Source: Alloacidobacterium sp963823845 (GTDB lineage: Bacteria > Acidobacteriota > Terriglobia > Terriglobales > Acidobacteriaceae). From it: 64,000 bases of DNA. The notes beneath the pieces are model-generated. The model saw only the letters and a program-made list of their open reading frames with translations. It was not told the origin of the DNA and did no database searches. Made by a program: the position numbers and the translations under genes. Location of the stretch: contig CAWGND010000012.1 in NCBI GenBank assembly GCA_963823845.1, positions 124,001 to 188,000 of the forward strand. The letters are read 5' to 3'. The stretch's first letter is position 1; each line of letters begins with the position of its first letter. Shown piece after piece: positions 44,087 to 53,053 of the stretch.

Positions 44087-45603
44087 TGCGCACCCCCACT
44101 CTGTACCGCAAGTTCACCCATAGACGGATTCGCTCGTTGCCTCCCCAGCAACGATCCGATCAATAACCCAATCGCTGATAACCCAAAAGCGGCAAACCCG
44201 GCAAAGCTCTCGCTCTTGTGCAAAAAGAAAAACGGGATTATCGCGCCAGCTGCGCCCATTAACATCGCGCAATACCCGCCGGCCGTGTTGGCGCGCTTCC
44301 AGTAGAGCCCGCCTATCACGCAGATAAAAGCGCCCGCAAGAAAAATCGTCCCCGTAATATTCAGGTAAAGATACACCGCCCCAGGCGGTGTATAGAGCAA
44401 CCCCCAGAAGATAAGAAAGATTCCCACCGCAAAATTGCAAATACGATTAATCAGCAACTGCGTCGCGTCGCGGACGGGAGGCCTGCCCATCTGCTTTCGC
44501 ACGGGGGCAATTATGTCCTGCGAAATCACCGCGCTCCAACCCAGCAGATACGAACTGTTTACTGACATCGTCGCGGCCAGCATGCCCGCCACCACAATCC
44601 CGCGAATCCCCGGCCCCAGCAGAACAGCCAGCATCGCCGGCATGGCGTCAATCGGGGCAAGCGTCTGCCCATGCACAACAGGCTGCGGAATCCCACCCTG
44701 CAACGCACCATGTCCGAGCAGCGTAAGCGCAGCGATCCCCCAAAGCATAGGCAGCATGCCACGACCCAGAAAAATAAATCCTGTCCACGTCATCACACGC
44801 TTTGAAACCTCCGGGCTCTTGGTCGAAAACATCCGCATCGCCGTCGTCTGCCAGCAAGTGTGAATAGACAACCACAGCAGCAGCTGCCAGATGAGAAAAC
44901 TGAACCCAAACTTCGGCGCGGTGATGGGATTGAAGCCGCTCGAACCCATCACGCTCGTCACCTTCACAACCATCGCATGCCATCCAGCAAAGTAAACGGC
45001 ATAAATTGTAATGATGATGGTTGCAATTGAAAGCAGAACGTACTGCAGATAATCGGTAATGACGATCGAGATCATGCCGCCAACCGTCGTATAGATCAGT
45101 TCGAGCAGCAGAATCGCAATCATCGTGGCCACCAGATATTTCTGATTCAACCCGCTGATCACCGTGAGAAATTCCCCTTCAATCTTGAGGAAGACTCCCA
45201 TATTCAAGATGCCGCCTAGCGCAACCAGAAACCCAGTAACAATGCGCAGCCCGCGGCTGTACTTCACCTCAAAATATTCAGGAACGGTCATCAGCCGCAG
45301 CGCACGCAGCCTGCGAATCACAAAGCCGGTGCGCCCCACAAAGATCATCGCAATGCCCGAAATCAGCGCGGCAGAAAATGCAGCAAAGCCGTATCGATAG
45401 CCCAGCTCGCTGTTGTACATGAATGTGATGGTGCCGATCTCAGTAGCCGCCAGGGTCGCAATCCCGATGTAGGTCCCAAGTTCCCTGCCCGCAACCAGAA
45501 AGTGCGCGGTGTTGCCAACATACTTCCGCCCAAGCAGCCCAATCAGCATGGAGGCTGCAAGGTAAACCACGACAATGACCCAATCAATGGTCGCGAAATT
45601 CAT
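44083..45603 (-). CDS. sodium:solute symporter (SSS family)
   Basis: A 506-residue transporter with about 13 membrane helices, in the SSS/SGLT superfamily. Features: TIDWVIVVVYLAASMLIGLL, the early FLVAGRELGTYIGIATLAAT with ATEIGTIT, PEYFEVKYSRGLRIVTGFL, and GMLAATMSVNSSYLLGWSAV (Na2-site-like helix 8). It probably imports a sugar or sugar acid with Na+. It begins 3 bp after the PfkB kinase stop and is coupled to the 50-residue membrane gene. Confidence 0.92.
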   Translation of the reverse strand: MNFATIDWVIVVVYLAASMLIGLLGRKYVGNTAHFLVAGRELGTYIGIATLAATEIGTITFMYNSELGYRYGFAAFSAALISGIAMIFVGRTGFVIRRLRALRLMTVPEYFEVKYSRGLRIVTGFLVALGGILNMGVFLKIEGEFLTVISGLNQKYLVATMIAILLLELIYTTVGGMISIVITDYLQYVLLSIATIIITIYAVYFAGWHAMVVKVTSVMGSSGFNPITAPKFGFSFLIWQLLLWLSIHTCWQTTAMRMFSTKSPEVSKRVMTWTGFIFLGRGMLPMLWGIAALTLLGHGALQGGIPQPVVHGQTLAPIDAMPAMLAVLLGPGIRGIVVAGMLAATMSVNSSYLLGWSAVISQDIIAPVRKQMGRPPVRDATQLLINRICNFAVGIFLIFWGLLYTPPGAVYLYLNITGTIFLAGAFICVIGGLYWKRANTAGGYCAMLMGAAGAIIPFFFLHKSESFAGFAAFGLSAIGLLIGSLLGRQRANPSMGELAVQSGGAQ

Positions 45604-45606
45604 TCT

Positions 45607-46554
45607 TTACGCGTCACCGCACGAAGGAAAGTTATGCTGCCTCAGGAACTGATGCATGAATTCACGGTCGCGAAATGCCTCCGTGCCACCGGGACGCTGC
45701 GTCGACAAAGCCCCGGCAATATTGCCGGCCCTGGCGCAAGCTTCCAAAGGAAGCCGACGAAGCCACGCGAAAAGGAATCCTGCATTAAAGCTGTCACCAG
45801 CGCCAATCGTATCCACCGCCGAAACGGCAACTGGTGCTGCCGTGTATCTTTTCCCGCCTGCCTGCACCAGCGAACCGCGCGACCCCAGCTTGACGGCAAT
45901 GCACGGAACGCGCCGTGAAAGCACCTCGATCGCCTCATCCACAGAATCGCGATTCGCAATCCGGCAAATTTCCGCCTCGTTAGGCAGCAGCACGTCCACC
46001 AGATCCAACAGCTCTTCCACGGCCCCGTCCCACAAGTCTTCCGGATCGTCATTTGTGTCGAGCGAAATCGTCAGCCCCGCGCGCTTCATTTCACGAAAAA
46101 GCTCCGGCAGGTCAGGAGCTAGCGACCTCTGCAGAAAAAGCGACGAGAGATGGAAATGCCGCGAAGATTTTAAATACCCCACATCCAGGTCGCGCCCGCT
46201 CATGTCACTCATCGTCCCTGGATACGTAAGAATATGCCGTTCTTTCCCATGATGCAGAAGGACGGTCACGCCCGTTGACTTTCTGGTCGCGGCGAAAACC
46301 ACGCGGCTCAGGTCAGCTCCGCTTTCCCCTAGGCGCTCGAGCGCAACCTTGCCCAGTTCATCTTTACCGGCCAACGTGATAAACCCGACCTTCGCCCCCA
46401 GAACAGCGAGATTATGAGCAAGAATGGCCGACGAGCTTCCGAGCGTCATCCGAAAATCGGCAGCCAGCAACTCCCGCTCCACTGGCATATTCTCCGGAAG
46501 GCCGTAAAGAATCAGATCCAGATTGATTTCGCCGGCAATGGTTATATCGAACAT
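45607..46554 (-). CDS. PfkB-family carbohydrate kinase
   Basis: A 315-residue ribokinase-like kinase: DITIAGEINLDLILYGLPEN (sugar-binding start), FRMTLGSSSAILAHNLAVLG, and the C-terminal signature AVDTIGAGDSFNAGFLFAW with the catalytic Asp and anion hole. Cytosolic, ATP-dependent phosphorylation of a sugar or sugar acid. First gene of the operon with SSS transporter and amidohydrolase; divergent from the SIS/glycosidase pair, so import, phosphorylation and isomerisation are encoded together. Confidence 0.92.
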   Translation of the reverse strand: MFDITIAGEINLDLILYGLPENMPVERELLAADFRMTLGSSSAILAHNLAVLGAKVGFITLAGKDELGKVALERLGESGADLSRVVFAATRKSTGVTVLLHHGKERHILTYPGTMSDMSGRDLDVGYLKSSRHFHLSSLFLQRSLAPDLPELFREMKRAGLTISLDTNDDPEDLWDGAVEELLDLVDVLLPNEAEICRIANRDSVDEAIEVLSRRVPCIAVKLGSRGSLVQAGGKRYTAAPVAVSAVDTIGAGDSFNAGFLFAWLRRLPLEACARAGNIAGALSTQRPGGTEAFRDREFMHQFLRQHNFPSCGDA

Positions 46555-46570
46555 TCGGGAATAAAACTGC

Positions 46571-46588
46571 TAGTGACTATATGTACTA
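46571..46588. promoter_or_regulatory. weak inverted-repeat motif in the PfkB/SIS divergent promoter
   Basis: TAGT at 46571-46574 and ACTA at 46585-46588 bracket 10 bp. It is the only palindrome-like element in the 67-bp gap that must hold both promoters. Binding protein unknown; no regulator gene is adjacent. Confidence 0.25.
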
Positions 46589-46621
46589 CAATCAGATTCC
46601 GAATCCCTAAGGAGCTTTCGG

Positions 46622-47824
46622 GTGCAGGACTCACTTTCGGCACTACTCTCTCTCTCTGAGCAGGAAAAGCAAGCTCGAGGTCTCATCGATACCCCACGAG
46701 AAATCCACCAGCAGCCGGCAACCTGGCACAGCACCCTGCAACGACTCTCGTCCCTGCGTGCGTCCATTCAGTCTTTTCTTGTGGATTGCGGATGCAAGCC
46801 CGCATCTCCGAACCAACCAGCTGTCATCCTCGTAGGCGCCGGAACCTCCGACTACATCGGGCGGTCCGTGAGAGATGTCCTTCATCAGCAATGGCAATGC
46901 GAGGTCGCGGCAATCCCAAGCACCACCCTGCTGACAAACATGGATGACCTCATCCTGAGCGGCAAGCCTTACCTGATGATCTCCTTCTCGCGTTCCGGCG
47001 AAAGTTCCGAAGGGGTCGCAGTGCTCGGGCAGGCTCTTCATCAATATCCGCACCAGATTCGCCATCTTGTTGTGACGTGCAACGCATTCAGCACCATGGC
47101 AACAGTTCCCGGAGTCTTCACCATCAAGCTCGATGACGCCGTGAACGACCGCGGCCTCGCCATGACAAGTTCCTTCTCGAACATGGTCATCGCGGGCCAA
47201 TATCTGGCGCACGTAGACGCACCAGATCGCTACGAGTCGCTGTTGCAGAGCCTGGTTGAAATGGGCGCGACACTTCTCCCCGAGGCCGCTAACACCGCCG
47301 CGCACCTCGCAAAGCAGAAATTCGCACGGGTCTGCTTCCTCGGCGCCGGCGCATTGCAGGCCGTGGCCCAGGAATCAGCGCTCAAAGTCCTGGAACTGAA
47401 TGCCGGCAAGGTCGCAACCCTCGCAGAATCGCCGCTAGGTCTGCGTCACGGCCCCATGTCATTCCTGAATAAGGAGACGCTGGTCGTCGCATATCTCTCG
47501 GGTGACGGCTATCGCCAACAGTATGAACTCGATCTGCTCGGAGAAATCCGCAGCAAAGACTTGTGTGCGGAAATGCTCGTCGTTGCGCCGGCTGCAAGTA
47601 GCCGCATCGAAAAGTTGACGCAACATGTTCTGACCCTCAACTCGCCATCTGATTTCCCTGACTTGTGCCGGCCGCCCGTGGATGTCATTGCAGGCCAGCT
47701 CCTGGCCCTCTTTCTCGCGATCGAAAACGGTATTACTCCAGACACACCAAGCCAGGGAGCCATCAGCCGCGTCGTTTCGCACGTAAAGATCTATTCCCCC
47801 GCGAGAAGGGACAAGACTAGATGA
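46622..47824 (+). CDS. agaS: SIS-domain sugar isomerase/deaminase, AgaS-like
   Basis: A 400-residue protein with two SIS domains: VILVGAGTSDYIGRSVRDVL, LMISFSRSGESSEGVAVL, then FLGAGALQAVAQESALKVLELNAG and ESPLGLRHGPMSFLNKETLVV. This is the AgaS pattern (galactosamine-6-phosphate deaminase/isomerase). GTG 46622 follows AAGGAG. It overlaps the glycosidase start by 4 bp. With a PfkB kinase and transporter next door it suggests amino-sugar or tagatose-type catabolism; the precise substrate is an inference. Confidence 0.85.
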   Translation: MQDSLSALLSLSEQEKQARGLIDTPREIHQQPATWHSTLQRLSSLRASIQSFLVDCGCKPASPNQPAVILVGAGTSDYIGRSVRDVLHQQWQCEVAAIPSTTLLTNMDDLILSGKPYLMISFSRSGESSEGVAVLGQALHQYPHQIRHLVVTCNAFSTMATVPGVFTIKLDDAVNDRGLAMTSSFSNMVIAGQYLAHVDAPDRYESLLQSLVEMGATLLPEAANTAAHLAKQKFARVCFLGAGALQAVAQESALKVLELNAGKVATLAESPLGLRHGPMSFLNKETLVVAYLSGDGYRQQYELDLLGEIRSKDLCAEMLVVAPAASSRIEKLTQHVLTLNSPSDFPDLCRPPVDVIAGQLLALFLAIENGITPDTPSQGAISRVVSHVKIYSPARRDKTR

Positions 47825-49836
47825 AGACTGCGTCAAGAGCCCAATGCCTACGCACGCAAACGTTCCTCCTGGCACTCTTGCTTCTGGCGCACGCCGCCAC
47901 AGCTAAGGCTCAGGATTCTGGCAAAGCGATCGCAACAACTCTAGGCAGCATCTACACCCTTTCCAATAGCACCCTCGCAGCAACCTGGACCATTGAAAAC
48001 AATAGATTAGCCACCGTTACAGTTACGGATAAGCAACACAAAACGATGCTGCTCCTCTCCAATCCCTTTGCGCTTCTGCTCAAAAACGGAACCATCTACA
48101 AAGCCAGCAACCTGCAACTCGACGGCGACCCGCAGACGCAGGCGCTCACGCCAAACCCCGACGCGTCGCGCTACTCCGATCGCCTTCCCGGTCAGCAGTT
48201 CAACCTGATGCTCGCCAGCAGCGACGGCAATCTTCACCTCACCGTATCGGCTGTTCTGCGAGACGGTTCCCACTACATTCGTCAGTTCATTGCGGTGACT
48301 GCGGGCGCGAACGACCTGCCGATCAGCCGCGTGCAGCTGATCGATCTGAATCTGCCTGGCGCGCAAGTAGTCGGCTCCGTCAAAGGCTCGCCCATTGTGC
48401 ACGGAAATTTTTTCCTCGGCTTCGAGCATCCGCTCTCCGACAGCAAAGTAACGAACGCCCGCGCCACAGCATGGATAGATCGCGACCTCCCGCTAAAAGC
48501 CGGCCAATCCGTCACCTATTCCGATGTCATCGGCATCGCGCAAACGGGCCAGTTGCGCCGCGACTTCCTCAGCTACATCGAACGCGAGCGAGCCCATCCC
48601 TATCGCACATTTCTGCATTACAACTCCTGGTATGATCTCGGCTTCTTCAATCCCTACGACGAAGCCGGAGCGCTCGATCGTATCAACAATTTCGGCCGCG
48701 AACTGCACGAGAAGCGTGGCGTAACGCTCGACTCATATCTCTTCGACGACGGATGGGATGATCACGCCTCGCTCTGGAGCTTTAACAAAGGCTTTCCGAA
48801 CGGTTTCGCGCCGATACGCGACGCAGCCAGCAAGTACGGCGCCGCACCGGGTATCTGGATGTCGCCCTGGGGCGGCTATGACGGCCCCAAGGAAGAGCGC
48901 ATCCACTATGGCAGGCAGCAAGGCTTTGAAATCGTCGACAACGGCTTCGCACTCTCCGGACCGAAATATTACGCGCGCTTTCGCGATGTGTGCTTGGAGA
49001 TGATCCGCAAGTACGGCGTCAATCAATTCAAGTTTGACGGAACCGGAAACGCCAACAGTGTCTTCCCGGGAAGCAGCTTCGACAGCGACTTCGCCGCGGC
49101 CATTCATTTGATCGGTGAATTGCGTGACGTCAAGCCCGACATTTACATCAATCTCACCACCGGCACCTATCCGTCACCGTTCTGGTTACTTTATGCCGAC
49201 TCCATCTGGCGCGGCGGCGAAGATGACAGCATCGCCGGAGTCGGCCCATACCGCGAACGCTGGATCACCTATCGCGACGCGGACACTTACGAAGAAGTTG
49301 TGAAAACAGGCCCACTCTATCCTCTCAACTCACTGATGTTGCACGGGCTCATCTACGCCCAGCATCATAAAGAACTGAGCAAGGATCCAGACAACGACTT
49401 TCGCAACGAGATACGAGACTACTTCGGCAACGGCACCCAGCTGCAGGAGATGTACATCACGCCATCCCTTCTCACCTCCGCCAACTGGGACGATCTGGCA
49501 GAAGCAGCAAAATGGTCGCGCACCAATGCCGACGTCTTAAAAGACACGCACTGGATTGGCGGCGACCCCGCGTGGCTTGAAGTCTACGGGTGGGCCTCAT
49601 GGACACCGAAGAAAGGCATTCTCGTGCTGCGCAACCCCAGCGATCATCCACAAAATATCAAGCTGGATATTCAAGATGCCTTCGAGCTTCCGACAGATGC
49701 GCCGCGATCCTATACCGCCAAAAGTCCGTGGAAAGATGACGCTGGCAAACCGCACATCGAACTGCGCGCGCACGCCCCGCACGAATTCCAACTCGCTCCG
49801 TTTGAGGTGTTGACGCTCGACGTCACGCCCGAGTAG
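47821..49836 (+). CDS. exported GH36/GH31-like alpha-glycosidase
   Basis: 671 residues with a Sec signal peptide (FLLALLLLAHAATAKA), an N-terminal beta-sandwich (about 35-250) and a TIM barrel. The barrel has NSWYDLGFFNPYDEAGAL, YLFDDGWDDH (residues about 307-315), IWMSPWGGYDGP, and FKFDGTGN with D406 as the candidate nucleophile. A C-terminal beta domain is also present. The pattern fits the alpha-galactosidase/alpha-N-acetylgalactosaminidase superfamily (acidobacterial homologues are often mislabelled enterotoxin). It overlaps agaS by 4 bp, so a galactosamine- or galactose-containing glycan is a plausible substrate. Confidence 0.75.
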   Translation: MKTASRAQCLRTQTFLLALLLLAHAATAKAQDSGKAIATTLGSIYTLSNSTLAATWTIENNRLATVTVTDKQHKTMLLLSNPFALLLKNGTIYKASNLQLDGDPQTQALTPNPDASRYSDRLPGQQFNLMLASSDGNLHLTVSAVLRDGSHYIRQFIAVTAGANDLPISRVQLIDLNLPGAQVVGSVKGSPIVHGNFFLGFEHPLSDSKVTNARATAWIDRDLPLKAGQSVTYSDVIGIAQTGQLRRDFLSYIERERAHPYRTFLHYNSWYDLGFFNPYDEAGALDRINNFGRELHEKRGVTLDSYLFDDGWDDHASLWSFNKGFPNGFAPIRDAASKYGAAPGIWMSPWGGYDGPKEERIHYGRQQGFEIVDNGFALSGPKYYARFRDVCLEMIRKYGVNQFKFDGTGNANSVFPGSSFDSDFAAAIHLIGELRDVKPDIYINLTTGTYPSPFWLLYADSIWRGGEDDSIAGVGPYRERWITYRDADTYEEVVKTGPLYPLNSLMLHGLIYAQHHKELSKDPDNDFRNEIRDYFGNGTQLQEMYITPSLLTSANWDDLAEAAKWSRTNADVLKDTHWIGGDPAWLEVYGWASWTPKKGILVLRNPSDHPQNIKLDIQDAFELPTDAPRSYTAKSPWKDDAGKPHIELRAHAPHEFQLAPFEVLTLDVTPE

Positions 49837-49839
49837 CGA

Positions 49840-50826
49840 TTATCGTGCAACACATGAGGAAGTCCCAGCCAGATTCTGCTCCAGCAATCGCGGCATCAAA
49901 AACTGAAAGAACTGATCCGAATCAGAACTCAGGCAGACATTCACGTTCGGAGCGCCCTTGCTCTCGCGCGTAAACCCTGAACCGTCTACCTCGATGTGCA
50001 AAGGCGTAACCGGGCACAATTCAGGCTTCACCGCATAAGCTGCGGCAACCGCATCAAACATCGTCGGTGTCGTCTGGCGCGCCACCCTCTGCCACTCGGC
50101 CGTTAGCACCTGCAACGAATCCGTAAGCGGGGTGCTCACTGTGGTCAACATCGTGCGCTTCACCTCATCGAATTTCAGTTGTGTCGAATCGAGCGGCATC
50201 ATATAGATCGGCACGCCCGACCGCAGCAGCTTCTGCGCCGCTGTGGGGTCCATGGCGATGTTGTATTCCGCCTCCGGCCCGCGTGAAGCATCAAGACCAA
50301 AATCACCATAGCCGCGCCGTATCGATCCCCCCATCATCACAACTCGCTTCAGCTTCTTAAAGGCCTCAGGATCGCGATCAATCGCGGCGCCGATGTTCGT
50401 AAGCGGCGCAAGAGCAAGCAGCGTAATCTCGCCGGGATTCTTTCGGATCTGGTCGAGCAGGAAGTCGACCGCATCCCCATGCGTATGCCCTTCGCCCGCT
50501 TTCGCCCACACCTCTTGTGAAAATGTAGCCTTGCTCGCTGTCTTGATTCCGGTAGCGACCGGAATATCGCTTCGTCCCGTCTCGCATAACAGTCGATCCA
50601 GCATGCGGCTGCGCAGCTCCGTATCACCCCATGCCGACATAACGCCAAGGACCTTCAACTCCGAACTCGACAACGTCAGATCCACAGCAAAGACATCGTC
50701 AATATCGTCACCGATGTCGGTATCAATAATGATCTTCTGTTGCGCAAACGCGCTGAAACAACCTGCGGCAAGCAACCAGGCCGCAAAGCAGGAAGCCAAT
50801 ATCTTCAGGTGTTTATTGATTGACAT
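49840..50826 (-). CDS. exported inosine/uridine-preferring nucleoside hydrolase
   Basis: A 328-residue IunH-type hydrolase with a signal/lipoprotein-like leader (LASCFAAWLLAAGCFSAFAQ) and the Ca-binding signature IIIDTDIGDDIDDVFAVDL. Also present: LLALAPLTNIGAAIDRDPE, VVMMGGSIRRGYGD, AEYNIAMDPTAAQKLL and TMFDAVAAAYAV (final Asp ligand). It splits nucleosides into base and ribose outside the cytoplasm. It overlaps the S9 peptidase by 14 bp and is convergent with the glycosidase with 3 bp between the stops. Confidence 0.92.
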   Translation of the reverse strand: MSINKHLKILASCFAAWLLAAGCFSAFAQQKIIIDTDIGDDIDDVFAVDLTLSSSELKVLGVMSAWGDTELRSRMLDRLLCETGRSDIPVATGIKTASKATFSQEVWAKAGEGHTHGDAVDFLLDQIRKNPGEITLLALAPLTNIGAAIDRDPEAFKKLKRVVMMGGSIRRGYGDFGLDASRGPEAEYNIAMDPTAAQKLLRSGVPIYMMPLDSTQLKFDEVKRTMLTTVSTPLTDSLQVLTAEWQRVARQTTPTMFDAVAAAYAVKPELCPVTPLHIEVDGSGFTRESKGAPNVNVCLSSDSDQFFQFLMPRLLEQNLAGTSSCVAR

Positions 50827-52906
50827 ACTTATCCAGCCACTTCAGCTCTTCTCGCACTTTGATATAGCCATGCCAGGGATTCTTGTCCAATCCATGCCCC
50901 TCACCCGGAAACGCGAGAAACGTATGCGGGACATTGATCTGCTGAAAGGCTCTTTCCATCAACACATCTTCGAGGAAGCTGACACGCACATCGGCATTGC
51001 CCCCCACAAGATGCGTCGGCGTCTTTACCTTGTCGAATTGAAAGAGCGCGGCCTCCGACTGATACAGTTCAGGCTTCTCCCACGGGCTACCACCCAGATA
51101 CCACGCATCGTCATAAGTCTCATCGTCGTTGCCCCAGTTCGCCGCATGCTCCACGGCCCCCGCGCCCGTCACCGCAGCCTTGAAGCGCGTCGTCTGCGTG
51201 ATCAGCCAGTTTGTCATATAGCCGCCATAGCTGTATCCGCCAATCGTCAGATGATTCGGATCGGCAATGCCATCCCTCACCAGCGCATCGACTCCCGCAA
51301 GAATGTCCTTGCCCGGTACCGAAACCAGATGCGGCGCAATCTGCAGCATGAACTCATCGCCATAGCCGCTGGACCCGCGATAATTCGGACGAAATACGAG
51401 CCATCCATTCGCTGCCGCCAGCGTCGCCCAGTCATACCAGTCCGCGCCAAAGCGATTGCCATCCGCATCAGCAGGACCACCATGAATCAGCGTCAGCATG
51501 CGCAGATGCTTAGCATTCATCTTCCCCGGCGGATAAATCAGCATGCCATCAATCACAGTGCCGTCATCCGATTTCCACTTGTACGTCGTCCATTCAGGTT
51601 GCGCCCGCTCGTGGAAGAGCGTATTGAAATTCGTAACTGCCTTCGCTTCCTCCAGTGAACCACTGGCATCGGCAACAAACGCCTGCGTAGGATCAGTGAC
51701 TGTCGAATGCAGCACGATCAATTTGTGGCCCTGTTTCGCCGCATCCACGCCGGAGTAACTGCCTGCCACTCCATTCAGCGGCACCGCCTGGCTTCCATCA
51801 ATCTTGTAGAGCTGCTGCTGCGTGCCTGTCAGCCCTGCAGCAATAACGCTTCCATCCCCATCGATCGTGTACTCTTCAAACGATCCCTTGAAATCTGTAC
51901 CCAGCCGGTCCACCTTCCCGCTCGCAGGATCGATCACATACAAGCGTCCCTGCACATCCTGATACTTGCCGTCGAGAGAACCCGCGGCTGCGCGGACATT
52001 GAAGTAGAGCCGCTTCCCATCCGGCCCCCATCGTAGGCCGCTCTCGACCGCCTGATTGTGCGTAAGCTGCTTCGCCTCGCCCCCATTCGTACTCACCAGA
52101 AAGATTTCGCTCGCCGCAGGGCCCTCCATGCGACGCGACACCGAATCGGTTTCAAGCGCAATCTGCTGCGAAGCAACCGCGATCTCCGAGATCTCGCGAT
52201 CGTTCTTTACAAGCACCTTCGCCAGCTTTGGCAGCGGCGACTCTTCGTCCTCTTTCTCTTTCTTCGCAGCGGCCTTCGGCCCAGGAATCTTCTGCGCATC
52301 CGCAATCGCATCCTTCACCGGAATCGCCAGCAGCACATCGCCGCGCTCCTGCTCGCGCCAGCGGATCACATCCTTCCACTCCTCTTTACGCGCATCTTCC
52401 TGGGCTTTTGTCAGCGGCTGCTCGACCGAAAAGAAAATCTTCGTCGCATCAGTCGACCACGCAAACGCATGCGCATCCAGTTTCTCCGCGTACAGTGGAA
52501 AAGCTTCGCCCCCGGCCACGGAGATCAACCACACCCGCTCCGTGCTGTCCTTGTCATCATCTTTGTCGTCGGCGTCTTCGTCTGCAAGAGCCCGCGATGA
52601 AATAAACGCGATGTACTTCCCATCTGGCGACCACGCCGGCGTTGAGTCGTAGCCGGACTGCGTCAGCTGCACCGTCGCGCCCGTCTTCTGCTGCCAGAGC
52701 CACAAATCATCGCGGAAGCGGTCATGTCGCCAGTCCGGCGACGAGGTCCAGATAACCGCGGCCTGCCCGTCCGGCGCCAGCCTCGCCGCCCGAATATCAG
52801 TCGCGTTCATAAACTCATCGAGCGTAATTGGCGGTTTCGATTTCTGCGCTTGCGCAACGCACAGCGACCCGCAGAGAACAACCAAGGCGCCAGCAACTTT
52901 CTTCAC
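50813..52906 (-). CDS. S9-family prolyl-oligopeptidase-like exported peptidase
   Basis: 697 residues: Sec signal, beta-propeller (about 25-430) with a charged insert (DEDADDKDDDKDSTE), then an alpha/beta hydrolase. The catalytic triad is near S559 in IGGYSYGGYM, D639 in GGNADVRVSF and H671 in PGEGHGLDKN. The start is GTG 52906 behind GAAGAG. It degrades short peptides in the periplasm. Upstream is a divergent M20 peptidase (147 bp), pairing two peptide-degrading enzymes around one promoter region. Confidence 0.93.
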   Translation of the reverse strand: MKKVAGALVVLCGSLCVAQAQKSKPPITLDEFMNATDIRAARLAPDGQAAVIWTSSPDWRHDRFRDDLWLWQQKTGATVQLTQSGYDSTPAWSPDGKYIAFISSRALADEDADDKDDDKDSTERVWLISVAGGEAFPLYAEKLDAHAFAWSTDATKIFFSVEQPLTKAQEDARKEEWKDVIRWREQERGDVLLAIPVKDAIADAQKIPGPKAAAKKEKEDEESPLPKLAKVLVKNDREISEIAVASQQIALETDSVSRRMEGPAASEIFLVSTNGGEAKQLTHNQAVESGLRWGPDGKRLYFNVRAAAGSLDGKYQDVQGRLYVIDPASGKVDRLGTDFKGSFEEYTIDGDGSVIAAGLTGTQQQLYKIDGSQAVPLNGVAGSYSGVDAAKQGHKLIVLHSTVTDPTQAFVADASGSLEEAKAVTNFNTLFHERAQPEWTTYKWKSDDGTVIDGMLIYPPGKMNAKHLRMLTLIHGGPADADGNRFGADWYDWATLAAANGWLVFRPNYRGSSGYGDEFMLQIAPHLVSVPGKDILAGVDALVRDGIADPNHLTIGGYSYGGYMTNWLITQTTRFKAAVTGAGAVEHAANWGNDDETYDDAWYLGGSPWEKPELYQSEAALFQFDKVKTPTHLVGGNADVRVSFLEDVLMERAFQQINVPHTFLAFPGEGHGLDKNPWHGYIKVREELKWLDKYVNQ

Positions 52907-53053
52907 TCTCTTCTACCTTTTCGGAAACAGATTTTTCTCACTTGACGATAACATCCCGTATCAACGCGCCCGCAAGCAATTCCTGCACGCGCTTTCTTCC
53001 CAAAATATGCACTCTATCTGTTACTTTTTGACTTTACTGGAAAGGGGAAACAC

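Noticed and set aside
50393..51658. 421-codon open frame on the + strand opposite the S9 peptidase and nucleoside hydrolase
   Set aside because: Arginine/proline-rich antisense shadow with no family motif; the reverse-strand genes have catalytic residues and starts.
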